Source of the DNA: Terrimonas ginsenosidimutans
GTDB lineage: Bacteria; Bacteroidota; Bacteroidia; Chitinophagales; Chitinophagaceae
Reading direction: 5' to 3'
Assembly (NCBI RefSeq): GCF_022012415.1
Contig: NZ_JAKLTR010000001.1
Coordinates: 599,566-663,565 of the forward strand
DNA: 64,000 nucleotides
Each line of letters opens with the position of its first letter. Positions within the stretch are counted from its first letter, which is position 1. This document shows, piece after piece, positions 1-8,040 of this stretch. Below the pieces are notes generated by a model. It ran no database searches, was not told the origin of the DNA, and saw only the letters and a list, made by a program, of their open reading frames with translations. A program made the translations under genes and the position numbers.

Positions 1-1829
1 CGGGTTACTCTGCGGATATAAATAATCTTGTCAATTCGAGTTTACCAAATTACACATCACTACAGCCGAATCTTCCGGCGTTGTATACTGCAACGGGCGA
101 GTTGAATTGGTTTGATCAGGGTGTGATGTTTGAAAACCCAATGGCATACCTCTATCGGGAGTATCGTTCGGTAACAAGCACACTGCTCGCTAATACCGTG
201 ATATCATACCGACTGATCGGAGATTTGTCGTTACGCGCGTTGGCGGGCTATAACAGCATCGACATTGGTGAACAAGATATAATACCCAAGAGGGCATTCG
301 CTCCGGGCAGCCCCATTGCGGGATCCACACAACTATCTGACCAGCGAATCAATTCATGGAGTATAGAACCTCAAGTGGAATGGATAAAAAAAGCAGGCAA
401 TTTAAAACTGACATTTTTAGGAGGTATGACTGTACAGACGATGACCAGTACCGGTTTATTTATGACGGGTGCTGGTTTCGCATCAGATGCATTGATAAAA
501 GATGTACGCTCAGCAAGTTCTGTTACAGCTAATAATTCCGTTTCCGAGTATAGGTATCTTGCAGGCTTTGCACGTATAAACTTCAACGTGTCAGATAAGT
601 ACTTGCTTAATTTATCTGGCCGCAGAGATGGGAGTACACGGTTTGGCCCTGGGAACCGATATGCAAATTTCGGCGCGGTCGGTGCTGCGTGGGTTTTTAG
701 TAAAGACCTTGATCCTGGCATAATACCAGGCTTAAGCTTTGGTAAGCTGCGTGCCAGCTATGGAACAACTGGAAATGATCAGATTGGTAATTACCAATTT
801 TTGGATACATGGTCGCCAATCTCTGGTGGATTTCAGGGAAGCCTCGCATTGAGACCAACTCGTCTGTATAATCCTGACTACAATTGGGAAATAAATAAAA
901 AAGCTGAAATCGCCTTAGAACTTGGATTTTTTAAAGACAGGCTGCTGCTCTCTGCCGCTTATTTCCGAAATAGAAGCGACAATCAACTTATCAACTATAA
1001 TATTTCGTCTCAAACGGGATTTGCATCAACAATCAAGAATTTTCCGGCGGTAGTTCAGAATACAGGAGTTGAAATTTCTTTCACAGCAACTATTTATCAA
1101 ACACCAGAACTCAGATGGTCGGTCAATAGTAATATCAGCTTCCCTGATAATAAACTGGTTGAATTTCCAGGAATTGAAAATACAAGCTATGCTTCCCAGC
1201 TCGAAGTAGGAAGGCCTTTGAGGTTGATAAAGAGTTTTGAGTTTCTGGGAGTAAACCCACAAACAGGTGTATATCATTTTACAGATGTTAACCTGGATGG
1301 ACTTTTCAATTCGCTGGATAGGAAATACCTTGGAAGCCTCGTACCGAAATATACAGGGGGAATAAGTCAACAACTTGCATATAGAGAATTTCAGCTCGAT
1401 GTTTTTTTTATGTTTGTAAGACAAACCGGTAGAAACTTCAGAGCATATGGTGCTGTAATTCCAGGAGATGTTTTAAACCAACCGGCTTACGTTTTAAATA
1501 GATGGCAGAAGCCTGGAGATATTACGGATGTTCAGAAATTTTCGTCCGATTTCAGTTCAGATGCATATAAGATCTTATCAACTCTCAATTCTTCCAGTGG
1601 TGTTTATGGGGATGCTTCATTTTGGAGATTAAAGAATCTCTCATTGAGTTATAGTTTTCCAAGGGCCTGGCTGGCTAAGATAAAAGCAAGCCAGTGCAGG
1701 CTTTTCCTTCAGGGACAAAACTTGCTGACGTTTACCTCCTTTCTAGGCTCAGATCCCGAAAATCAGGCTTTATACGGTACGCTGCCTTTGATGAAAACAT
1801 TCACAGGCGGCATTCAGGTCACCTTTTAA
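1..1829 (+). CDS. SusC/RagA-type TonB-linked outer-membrane protein, C-terminal part
   Basis: The reading frame is open from base 3, with no start in the window, so this is the last 608 residues of a longer gene. It is the beta-barrel part of a SusC/RagA-family TonB-dependent transporter, which takes up oligosaccharides, peptides or other ligands across the outer membrane with a SusD lid. Family features seen are the stretch around LNLSGRRDGSTRFG, the later KLRASYGTTGNDQIGN segment, many alternating aromatic/polar strands and a terminal phenylalanine (GGIQVTF) typical of outer-membrane barrels. A SusD gene starts 8 bases after the stop, which confirms the assignment. The plug and carboxypeptidase-like domains lie outside the window, so the substrate cannot be judged. 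Confidence 0.93.
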   Translation, partial: GYSADINNLVNSSLPNYTSLQPNLPALYTATGELNWFDQGVMFENPMAYLYREYRSVTSTLLANTVISYRLIGDLSLRALAGYNSIDIGEQDIIPKRAFAPGSPIAGSTQLSDQRINSWSIEPQVEWIKKAGNLKLTFLGGMTVQTMTSTGLFMTGAGFASDALIKDVRSASSVTANNSVSEYRYLAGFARINFNVSDKYLLNLSGRRDGSTRFGPGNRYANFGAVGAAWVFSKDLDPGIIPGLSFGKLRASYGTTGNDQIGNYQFLDTWSPISGGFQGSLALRPTRLYNPDYNWEINKKAEIALELGFFKDRLLLSAAYFRNRSDNQLINYNISSQTGFASTIKNFPAVVQNTGVEISFTATIYQTPELRWSVNSNISFPDNKLVEFPGIENTSYASQLEVGRPLRLIKSFEFLGVNPQTGVYHFTDVNLDGLFNSLDRKYLGSLVPKYTGGISQQLAYREFQLDVFFMFVRQTGRNFRAYGAVIPGDVLNQPAYVLNRWQKPGDITDVQKFSSDFSSDAYKILSTLNSSSGVYGDASFWRLKNLSLSYSFPRAWLAKIKASQCRLFLQGQNLLTFTSFLGSDPENQALYGTLPLMKTFTGGIQVTF

Positions 1830-1837
1830 ACCAGCAT

Positions 1838-3208
1838 ATGAAATTTACATATTTAGTACTGCTGTTAGCAGTAGCTGCATCTTCATGCAAAAAGTATCTT
1901 GACATACCCTTTCCGCAAGGTCAGGTGTCAACAGGTGTGATATTCACAGATGATTCGACAGCTGAAGCATCTATAAACGGGCTATACGCACAGATGATGG
2001 TCAGCCCTCCTATTTTTCTTAATGGGGCATTAACAATTTATCCCGGGTTATCTGCAGATGAACTGTTTAATACATCTGCAAATACAACAAGTGATCAGTT
2101 TTATAAGAACGCCCTTTTACCAAATGAAAGTGCTCAGGTTTACAATGGTCTTTGGAAGTGGGGATATACAAATGTTTTTCATTCAAATGCAATACTTGAG
2201 GGCCTGGAAAATGCGAAAGGAATATCTGTCGGAGTAAAGACGAGATTACGAGGTGAAGCTCTTTCCATTCGGGCTCTGTTTTATTTCTATCTCACGAACC
2301 TGTATGGAGATATACCGTTGGAGCTATCTACGAGTTTCGAAAAAAATAGCATACATCCCAGAACCGATAGCCGGGAAATTTATCGGCAGATCATTGAAGA
2401 CCTGAGAGAGGCAGTCACAATACTTCCAGAAACTTATCCCAGGTCAAACCGGACTCGTATCAATCGTTTTGCGGCGGCGTCTATACTTGCCCGGGTTTAT
2501 TTGTATAATAAAGACTACCGGCTGGCGGAGGAAACATCAACCAGTGTTATAGATCAGCAAGCTTTGTACTCATTGGAGAATGACCTTAGCAAGACATTTC
2601 TTTTGCCGAGCAGGGAAACAATCTTTCAATTATATCCTACAGCCATTTCACAAAATAGCGGAGATGGTTTTATGTTGATACCGCTCGCCACAGCCTCTGC
2701 CAGGCCTTCGTTTGCGTTAAGCCCGGCCTTAATAGCTGCATTTGAATCGGGAGATAAACGCAGGATAGAGTGGATTAGAAGCAAAGCTATAGGACCAGAT
2801 GTGTTTTATTACCCATTTAAGTACCGGGTAAAAAGCGGCACCGCTATCACCGAAGCAAATGTTGTCATGCGTCTTGCTGAGCAACTGCTTATCCGGGCCG
2901 AGGCGCGTTTGAATCAAAATAATATTTCAGGAGCACTTAATGATCTCAATTTGATAAGAAAGCGTGCCGGCCTTGTTGAGATAGGCATTTCAGACCGTGA
3001 TGAACTACTGAGGGCCGTTATCCAGGAGCGTCGAGTAGAGTTAATGGTGGAAAAAGGTCATCGGTGGTTTGATCTCAAACGCCTTGGACTTGCAGACGTG
3101 GTGCTGGCCCCTATGAAACCAGGCTGGTCTCCATCAGATGCGTTGTATCCGATCCCGCAAGCAGATATAGATAGAAACCCTTTTTTGCACCAAAACCCAG
3201 GTTACTAG
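1838..3208 (+). CDS. SusD/RagB family nutrient-binding outer-membrane lipoprotein
   Basis: A 456-residue surface lipoprotein that would act as the lid of the upstream SusC transporter. The start at 1838 is chosen because it gives a lipoprotein signal peptide ending in AASSC with the lipidated cysteine at residue 17; an upstream in-frame ATG at 1694 lies inside the SusC gene and would bury this signal. The N-terminal CKKYLDIP and the C-terminal signature RRVELMVEKGHRWFDLKR are typical of SusD proteins, and the length is normal. TPR-like helices fill the middle. It follows susC by 8 bases and precedes the thioredoxin-like gene by one base, so the three genes probably form one transcript. The substrate is unknown: no carbohydrate-active enzyme is seen nearby. 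Confidence 0.93.
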   Translation: MKFTYLVLLLAVAASSCKKYLDIPFPQGQVSTGVIFTDDSTAEASINGLYAQMMVSPPIFLNGALTIYPGLSADELFNTSANTTSDQFYKNALLPNESAQVYNGLWKWGYTNVFHSNAILEGLENAKGISVGVKTRLRGEALSIRALFYFYLTNLYGDIPLELSTSFEKNSIHPRTDSREIYRQIIEDLREAVTILPETYPRSNRTRINRFAAASILARVYLYNKDYRLAEETSTSVIDQQALYSLENDLSKTFLLPSRETIFQLYPTAISQNSGDGFMLIPLATASARPSFALSPALIAAFESGDKRRIEWIRSKAIGPDVFYYPFKYRVKSGTAITEANVVMRLAEQLLIRAEARLNQNNISGALNDLNLIRKRAGLVEIGISDRDELLRAVIQERRVELMVEKGHRWFDLKRLGLADVVLAPMKPGWSPSDALYPIPQADIDRNPFLHQNPGY

Positions 3209-3209
3209 T

Positions 3210-4535
3210 ATGAAAAACTGTCTTATTTCGATTTTTAAAAATTTAGCAATATTCCTGGTCTTTCTAACTAGTAGTGAGGATTGCTTGGCCCAGCCTTATA
3301 AAGCCGGGCAAAAGGTCCCGGAGTTTTCGAGTGATCAAATGTATAACTACACGTCATCGCTCTTTAAGTTATCAGACATAAAGAAAAAATGGGTGCTCCT
3401 GGATTTTTGGGGAACTGGATGTGCGAGCTGTATTGGGAACTTTGCCAAAATAGAGAGGATACAAAAGAAGTTTGACAATGACCTTCAGGTGATTTTGGTA
3501 AACAGGCAATCATTGGACTCAACGACAAAGTTTTTTCAGAAGAAGAAAAAAATAATTAAGCCTGACGTTCCATACATTACAGACGATCAACAGTTAAGTA
3601 GCTTCTTTCCTCACGAAGCTATTCCTTTTTTTGTGTTGTTGGATGAGAATAGAAATGTCAAGGGGTTTCCCGAACTTAACTACGTTACAGAAAAGACATT
3701 CGAACTTTTGATTGACAGTGGTATAGTACAATTAGGCGTTGAAGGGAGTAAAAGATTGCCCAGAAATGGGACCTTACTTGAATTACTTGATTCTTCCAAC
3801 CGAAACCAATTGCAATCTTATTTTATGGTTACTGGAGAGTTGAAGGGTTTTGGTGGCGTAAAACTGGATATGATCGGTGGATCTTCAATACCAAACAGGA
3901 TATGCCAATATAACGGATCGGTCGCGGAGATAATAAGCGTTACGTTGAGCCGTGACAGAGAGCCCTATAAGAAAAGTGCGTTTATAATAGAGTCAACGCG
4001 TAAAAAAGAATTTCAAAGACCTGTCGATATAACCGAGTTCGATATCTGGAGAAAGAAGAATTTGTATTGCATAGATATGCTTGTAAATTCTCAACAAGCA
4101 CCAGATCTCAGAAAAATATTCGTTAACAAGGTTGCAGACTATTTCAATATTATTCTTTCAAGGGAAAAACGTGTTGTTCCGTGTTATGTTTTAAAAAGAA
4201 AAAACAAGAAAAGCATTTCATCTGTGAATCGTGATGTTCAACAGAGCTCGTCAGGGATTAAAGAAGATAGAAAACTATTTTTGTTGAAGGATCAACCGTT
4301 TTCGGAGTTTGTTGATATCCTAAAGTTATATTTTGATGCTCGTGTTGTGCAGAAGCCGTTTGTTGATGACAGCGGCATAAAAGGAAACGTGAGTATGGAA
4401 GTGGATATGTCGGTTTTCGACAAGTTTCAGAAGACCAGATTTTCAAATGCAAATGAGGAACTGGCAAAGTACGACCTGATCATAGTTGAAGAAGATCGCC
4501 TCGTCAATGTACTTGTGATCAAAGATAAAAAGTAA
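3210..4535 (+). CDS. Exported thioredoxin-like (TlpA-type) protein with DUF3738-like C-terminal half
   Basis: 441 residues with a signal peptide (to about residue 27, ending CLAQ). Residues 30-170 form a TlpA/redoxin-type thioredoxin fold with a C71-A-S-C74 redox pair after WVLLDFWGTG and a cis-proline region at EAIPFF (P139). The remaining 270 residues are not thioredoxin. Their end, from about residue 357 (FSEFVDILKLYF, then VDDSGIKGNVSMEVD), resembles the last part of the TIGR03435/DUF3738 family as I remember it; that is a pattern match, not a search. The start lies one base after the susD stop, so it is translated with SusC/SusD. A periplasmic thiol-disulfide or sensing role tied to that uptake system is inference. 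A strong hairpin terminator follows directly. Confidence 0.75.
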   Translation: MKNCLISIFKNLAIFLVFLTSSEDCLAQPYKAGQKVPEFSSDQMYNYTSSLFKLSDIKKKWVLLDFWGTGCASCIGNFAKIERIQKKFDNDLQVILVNRQSLDSTTKFFQKKKKIIKPDVPYITDDQQLSSFFPHEAIPFFVLLDENRNVKGFPELNYVTEKTFELLIDSGIVQLGVEGSKRLPRNGTLLELLDSSNRNQLQSYFMVTGELKGFGGVKLDMIGGSSIPNRICQYNGSVAEIISVTLSRDREPYKKSAFIIESTRKKEFQRPVDITEFDIWRKKNLYCIDMLVNSQQAPDLRKIFVNKVADYFNIILSREKRVVPCYVLKRKNKKSISSVNRDVQQSSSGIKEDRKLFLLKDQPFSEFVDILKLYFDARVVQKPFVDDSGIKGNVSMEVDMSVFDKFQKTRFSNANEELAKYDLIIVEEDRLVNVLVIKDKK

Positions 4536-4560
4536 AGCAATGGCCATAAGCCATTGCTTT
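4534..4560. terminator. Bidirectional Rho-independent terminator between convergent genes
   Basis: A perfect 11-bp stem (AAAGCAATGGC at 4534-4544 with its complement at 4550-4560) and a 5-base loop. The stem ends in an A-run and a T-run, so it can work on both strands. It overlaps the stop of the thioredoxin-like gene and lies 7 bases from the end of the minus-strand gene. Confidence 0.85.
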
Positions 4561-4567
4561 ATCTCCT

Positions 4568-4897
4568 TTACTGCTCTTCGACATAGATGATGTCGATCGG
4601 GCTGTTTTTCTCACTTGTCTTGACACCGGAACTTGGCTGTCCAGGAATTACCAACTGGTCATCCCTGTATGCTCTTTCGCATTCGACCTCCGTAAGTAAT
4701 TCAATGCACTCATTCTGCAAAGTGCGTGCTTCAGCAGTTTGAGTCGTTGATTCAAAATCAGATGAGTTGTAAGGAGCCGTGAACCAATGCATGTCGCCAG
4801 GATCACTTGTTTTGACGGGCTTTTTGTAATCCCCCGTAAACGCACTCAAACTCAGCGCAACCATCACCACGCAAATGCTCAAAAAATACTTTTTCAT
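4568..4897 (-). CDS. Small secreted protein, possibly DUF6520-like
   Basis: 109 residues with a clear signal peptide (KKYFLSICVVMVALSLSAF) and a mature part of about 88 residues containing two cysteines (in LQNECIELL and EVECERAY) that could form one disulfide. No catalytic motif is visible. Short exported proteins of this shape sit next to MauE-like membrane proteins in many Bacteroidota and are often grouped as DUF6520; that label is from memory and uncertain. It lies 57 bases downstream of the MauE-like gene on the same strand, so co-transcription is likely. The MauE-like partner makes a thiol-redox or export link conceivable, but this is unsupported. Confidence 0.65.
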   Translation of the reverse strand: MKKYFLSICVVMVALSLSAFTGDYKKPVKTSDPGDMHWFTAPYNSSDFESTTQTAEARTLQNECIELLTEVECERAYRDDQLVIPGQPSSGVKTSEKNSPIDIIYVEEQ

Positions 4898-4954
4898 AAT
4901 TGTTTAATTTAATTCCTGATAATTGATTGCCTACTTTTTTATACAGGTGTTCGG

Positions 4955-5389
4955 CTATGCCTGCGTTATTGCAACAACAAGTTTTTTCTTTTCCAGTCGT
5001 ATCCCCCACCATGAAATGGCCATGAAGAATACATTGAAGAACAAATGCTGAACCCAGCTCATCTTCCTGATCACACCGCCACATGAACATGGCAGGTGCG
5101 GTGTGAACAGGATCATGTACCCGATATACAATGTGAACAGGAGCATTAATGCAAATGACAACCTGAAACCGGAAAGCCGCCATGCAGGATTGAATAGCAA
5201 CACGCTCACCGCAATCTCGATCACCGGCACTGCCCAGGACACCGGCAATGCTACCTGCTTCAGCAATGGTGATTTTGCCAGCACCATTACAAACCGTTCG
5301 TGCTCATTGATCTTCGATACAGCGGTGTAGAGAAACAACAGCAGGAGCAGCGCCGCGAGGATCTCTATTATGACAGATCTTGTTTTCAT
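4955..5389 (-). CDS. MauE/DoxX-like four-helix membrane protein
   Basis: 144 residues from the start at 5389 (MKTRSVIIEIL), preferred to the upstream ATG at 5458 because the first membrane segment begins straight after it. Four hydrophobic segments and a CSCGG motif before the last one (HLPCSCGGVIRKMSW) match the MauE branch of the DoxX-like membrane proteins. MauE was named for methylamine dehydrogenase maturation, but in Bacteroidota such proteins are common beside small secreted proteins and are thought to be redox-linked. No mau genes are present here. Two direct repeats 21 bases apart lie 45-81 bases before the start codon and may be a regulator site. Confidence 0.75.
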   Translation of the reverse strand: MKTRSVIIEILAALLLLLFLYTAVSKINEHERFVMVLAKSPLLKQVALPVSWAVPVIEIAVSVLLFNPAWRLSGFRLSFALMLLFTLYIGYMILFTPHLPCSCGGVIRKMSWVQHLFFNVFFMAISWWGIRLEKKKLVVAITQA

Positions 5390-5774
5390 TTGCATAAAAC
5401 AAAGGTGAAGCATAATCCCGCCAACAGGATTTATCAATCGGGAGTAAAAGTTTTTCAATCGGGAGTAATAGTATTCCGTTCAGGACATTTTAAGGGTTTG
5501 GGCTTAGCTGAATGTAAGTAGATCACGCATCGCAAGTAAGCTGAGCGCCGGGCATGCCTCTTCTTTAAGTCAACTTAAGAAATCGCCAGAATAGATTCCC
5601 GCAGATCTACGCTGATCAACCCACAGGGACGCAGATCAGCAGGCACTTTATGTCTATGAATGGGAGAGATTTCTTTCAGTTGAGGCTGTGATGAGGGCGG
5701 CGGCGCTCCTACTCAATATTTGGTATTTCCCGCTGTTTTCTGTTCCCCGATTTTTACCGGACAAACACAAAACC
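5390..5774. other. Intergenic region between divergent genes
   Basis: 385 bases without a credible gene. It should hold the promoters of the minus-strand MauE-like gene and the plus-strand metallopeptidase. The only clear structure is the direct repeat at 5434-5470. The stretch 5600-5640 reads like the GCAGATC-rich text often scattered between Bacteroidota genes. Confidence 0.6.
5434..5470. promoter_or_regulatory. Two direct repeats spaced 21 bases, possible regulator site
   Basis: TCAATCGGGAGTAAAA at 5434-5449 is repeated as TCAATCGGGAGTAATA at 5455-5470, 15 of 16 identical, start-to-start distance 21 bases (two helical turns). The similarity continues a few bases (GT.TT). Tandem same-face half-sites of this kind are used by AraC- and OmpR-type regulators. 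The target would be the MauE-like gene on the minus strand. The regulator is not identified. Confidence 0.5.
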
Positions 5775-6572
5775 ATGAAATATGCTATCATCGCAGTGCT
5801 CGGTCTGTTAATACTGAGCAGCTGCAGCAAGTCTGATAAAAAGATCGAAGAACCAGCAAAGACAGGCGTTACTACACCACCCTCCTCACTCGGGCTGAAT
5901 AGTTTTTACAAAAAATACCTTGATGCGGGTGGTATTCCTGTTGTTAGCTCGGCACAGGTGGCGGATGAAGCATTGATCAGGGCGAGAGATATTATCAACA
6001 GCATGGTCAGTAAGATCCCATCTGAGAAACAGAAAATGATCCAGAATAAACTGCGGGTTGGGATCATCGGGATCAATGAAAAGCCGACAGATATGCCAGA
6101 ATACAGCGATCTGTATACTGCGTTTCCGGGAACGGACTGGAATAATCGAGCCCGTGCATATGGTGCAACAGTAGATCGTCCGCTTACAACAAACTGCGAA
6201 GAGAATATGCTTTGCAAAGGAACAAGTGACAGGTATAAAGGAGAAGAGATCCTTACGCATGAATTTGCACATGCTATCCATGAGTTGGGGATCCGGTTTA
6301 CTACGCCCGGCTTTGACGCGCAATTACAGGCTGCATTTAATAACGCTGTGTCCAAAAATCTTTGGGCAAATACGTATGCCAGGGCTGATGTCCGCGAGTA
6401 CTGGTCAGAAGGTGTGCAATGCTGGTTCAACAGCAACCTGGAAGCGATCCCGGCGGATGGTGTGCATAACCAGATCAATACAAGAGCGGAATTGAAAGCG
6501 TATGATCCAACTTTACATGATCTGATCAGCAAGTATTTTACGAGCGATGATAAGAAGCATGGCTGCTATTGA
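5775..6572 (+). CDS. Lipoprotein with zinc metallopeptidase (gluzincin-like) motif
   Basis: 265 residues from the ATG at 5775, chosen because it gives a lipoprotein signal peptide (KYAIIAVLGLLILSSC, cysteine 17); the upstream ATG at 5688 adds non-signal sequence. HEFAHAIHE starts at residue 162 (H162, E163, H166), a zinc-binding HExxH motif, and EYWSE begins at E208, with a glutamate (208 or 212) in place to be the third ligand as in gluzincins. The protein is probably anchored to a membrane and faces the periplasm or cell surface. I do not recognise the exact family; anthrax-lethal-factor-like or M35-like domains have a similar arrangement. The gene stands alone and its substrate is unknown. 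Confidence 0.7.
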   Translation: MKYAIIAVLGLLILSSCSKSDKKIEEPAKTGVTTPPSSLGLNSFYKKYLDAGGIPVVSSAQVADEALIRARDIINSMVSKIPSEKQKMIQNKLRVGIIGINEKPTDMPEYSDLYTAFPGTDWNNRARAYGATVDRPLTTNCEENMLCKGTSDRYKGEEILTHEFAHAIHELGIRFTTPGFDAQLQAAFNNAVSKNLWANTYARADVREYWSEGVQCWFNSNLEAIPADGVHNQINTRAELKAYDPTLHDLISKYFTSDDKKHGCY

Positions 6573-6794
6573 GTGCAGATCCCAATAAGACATTCCTGTG
6601 AATAACAATAGTTACGTCAACAACGGATCATTATCCAAACCGTAAAGGGCCAATTGCCATATGAAGTGTGTGTGGAACCTGTGTGCCGGGGCCGTTTGGG
6701 AAGCTCGTTTCTTAACTTTCGTACCGTCCTTACGGGTTTATCTTACCGGAATGTGTAAGGACGGTATGAAAGTCTTTGTCAGATCGCCCTGGTT

Positions 6795-7160
6795 TTATTT
6801 TTTCGATGCTAACCTGAAGTCGACCCTCTTCAGAACATACTTCGATGTATCCGAATAGCGCTTCACCGCATTGTTTAATTGCTTTTTCGCATCTGCCTTT
6901 GAGAAGTAATAATTGAAGTCGCTTGTGACCTTTGTTTCTCCAGCTTCCTGATTCACCCAATTTGCCCATTCATGAGCCGGTTGCCAGCCAGCCGTGTCCG
7001 ACGCGGGAATGGCATAGAGAGGGGAAATTCTGACAACCTTTTTTCCGGAGGAATTCATTGTCCTGGAATCACAGAAATAATAGATGTAGTTTTTAGTGGT
7101 AAATGAACTGATCGCAACGCTGGCGACCGCCATGATCAGCAGTGTGTAAATGATCTTCAT
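6795..7160 (-). CDS. Small secreted hypothetical protein
   Basis: 121 residues with an N-terminal signal-like segment (KIIYTLLIMAVASVAISSF). The mature part has one cysteine, several tryptophans (WQPAHEWANWVN) and a lysine-rich C-terminus (YVLKRVDFRLASKK). I recognise no domain. Start chosen at the only ATG that exposes the signal sequence. The gene is isolated, with about 220 bases on either side without genes; the plus-strand ORF overlapping it (6661-6858) is a shadow. Confidence 0.6.
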   Translation of the reverse strand: MKIIYTLLIMAVASVAISSFTTKNYIYYFCDSRTMNSSGKKVVRISPLYAIPASDTAGWQPAHEWANWVNQEAGETKVTSDFNYYFSKADAKKQLNNAVKRYSDTSKYVLKRVDFRLASKK

Positions 7161-7398
7161 ACCGGGAATTTATATGGTTAAGAATTAATAATACCCTTAC
7201 ACCGATCTTTTGACACCAGAGCTAAAATATCGAATTTCAAACGGATTAAAAATGGCAGGATTTATTTTATACTTTTCTTACCAATTAGGTCAAGATGATG
7301 CCGGTTGTAAAGCGCGGGTAAGGCTGTCGGCAGGCGGAGTCGATTACTTGTATACTACTTTTAATAAAGGCTGATAAAGCAATGTGCGGAGAGCCGAT

Positions 7399-7785
7399 TC
7401 AAAACCCCAGCTCTTCTACCGGATCCCAAAAATGTTTTTCGAGATCCACGACCTTATTCTCTCTGACATTTATTCCTTCCTTCTTTAGCAAAAGCTCCAT
7501 CTTATTGCCACCAAAATGAGCGGCACCACTTAACATTCCAAGCCTGTTCACCACACGGTGTGCAGGTATAGGAGGTTTTACTTTCCCTGCACCGTTCATG
7601 GCCCAGCCAACCATTCTTGCCGAAAGCTTTGTTCCAAGACAAGCGGCAATGGCACCATAAGAAGTGACTTTTCCTTTTGGGATCTGCCGGGCCACTTCAT
7701 ACACCAGTTCGAAGAAGTTTTCATCCCGTTTGCCTGAAGGCTTGACGGGTTTTAATTTTCCTGCAACTTTCTTTTTAGTGGCCAT
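7399..7785 (-). CDS. Alkyltransferase-like protein (MGMT fold without the acceptor cysteine)
   Basis: 128 residues, matching the DNA-binding domain of O6-alkylguanine-DNA methyltransferases. The helix-turn-helix segment (GKVTSYGAIAACLG) and an arginine-finger position (R57 in SARMVGWAM) are present. The active-site motif that would be PCHRV reads P74-A75-H76-R77-V78, so the alkyl-accepting cysteine is alanine. It should therefore bind O6-alkylguanine lesions without repairing them and hand them to nucleotide excision repair, as shown for Atl1/eATL proteins in other organisms. The N-terminus has a lysine-rich tail of about 20 residues. The neighbours (DUF5522, trmB) give no further clue. Confidence 0.85.
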   Translation of the reverse strand: MATKKKVAGKLKPVKPSGKRDENFFELVYEVARQIPKGKVTSYGAIAACLGTKLSARMVGWAMNGAGKVKPPIPAHRVVNRLGMLSGAAHFGGNKMELLLKKEGINVRENKVVDLEKHFWDPVEELGF

Positions 7786-7827
7786 AGATATAATTGAAGG
7801 GTCGAATGAGTGCGTTCGGGGAAGACA

Positions 7828-8040
7828 CTAGCTATCTTTCTTCGTTCCAGTGTTCTGTTCTTCCGCTCTTTTCTTTAGCAACGCTGACTTCTTCGGTTCG
7901 AATACATTTTCGTAGTCGAATGGGCAGTGTTTGCAGCCGTTGCCGCAACAGTATCCCCGGGCCAGGTGGAACTTCTCGGTCAGGACAAAAAGCCCCTGCT
8001 CATTTTTATAATAATGTTCACCTTCAATCCACTGTTGCAT
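7828..8040 (-). CDS. DUF5522 small cysteine-rich protein
   Basis: 70 residues. The core YYKNEQGLFVLTEKFHL followed by RGYCCGNGCKHCPF (C31, C32, C36, C39) matches the DUF5522 family as remembered; the four cysteines could bind a metal ion. Function is unknown. Its start overlaps the end of trmB by 17 bases (8024-8040), so translation is probably coupled to trmB, which suggests a link with tRNA or RNA modification; this is inference. The C-terminal 20 residues are charged (KKRAEEQNTGTKKDS). Confidence 0.8.
   Translation of the reverse strand: MQQWIEGEHYYKNEQGLFVLTEKFHLARGYCCGNGCKHCPFDYENVFEPKKSALLKKRAEEQNTGTKKDS

Noticed and set aside
1694..1837. Longer SusD start at 1694
   Set aside because: It lies within the SusC gene and would bury the lipoprotein signal.
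5440..5470. CRISPR-like spacing of the 16-mer repeat
   Set aside because: Only two units with a 5-base gap; no array and no cas genes.
5906..6532. 208-residue minus-strand ORF
   Set aside because: Antisense of the lipoprotein metallopeptidase; no signal, motif or operon context.
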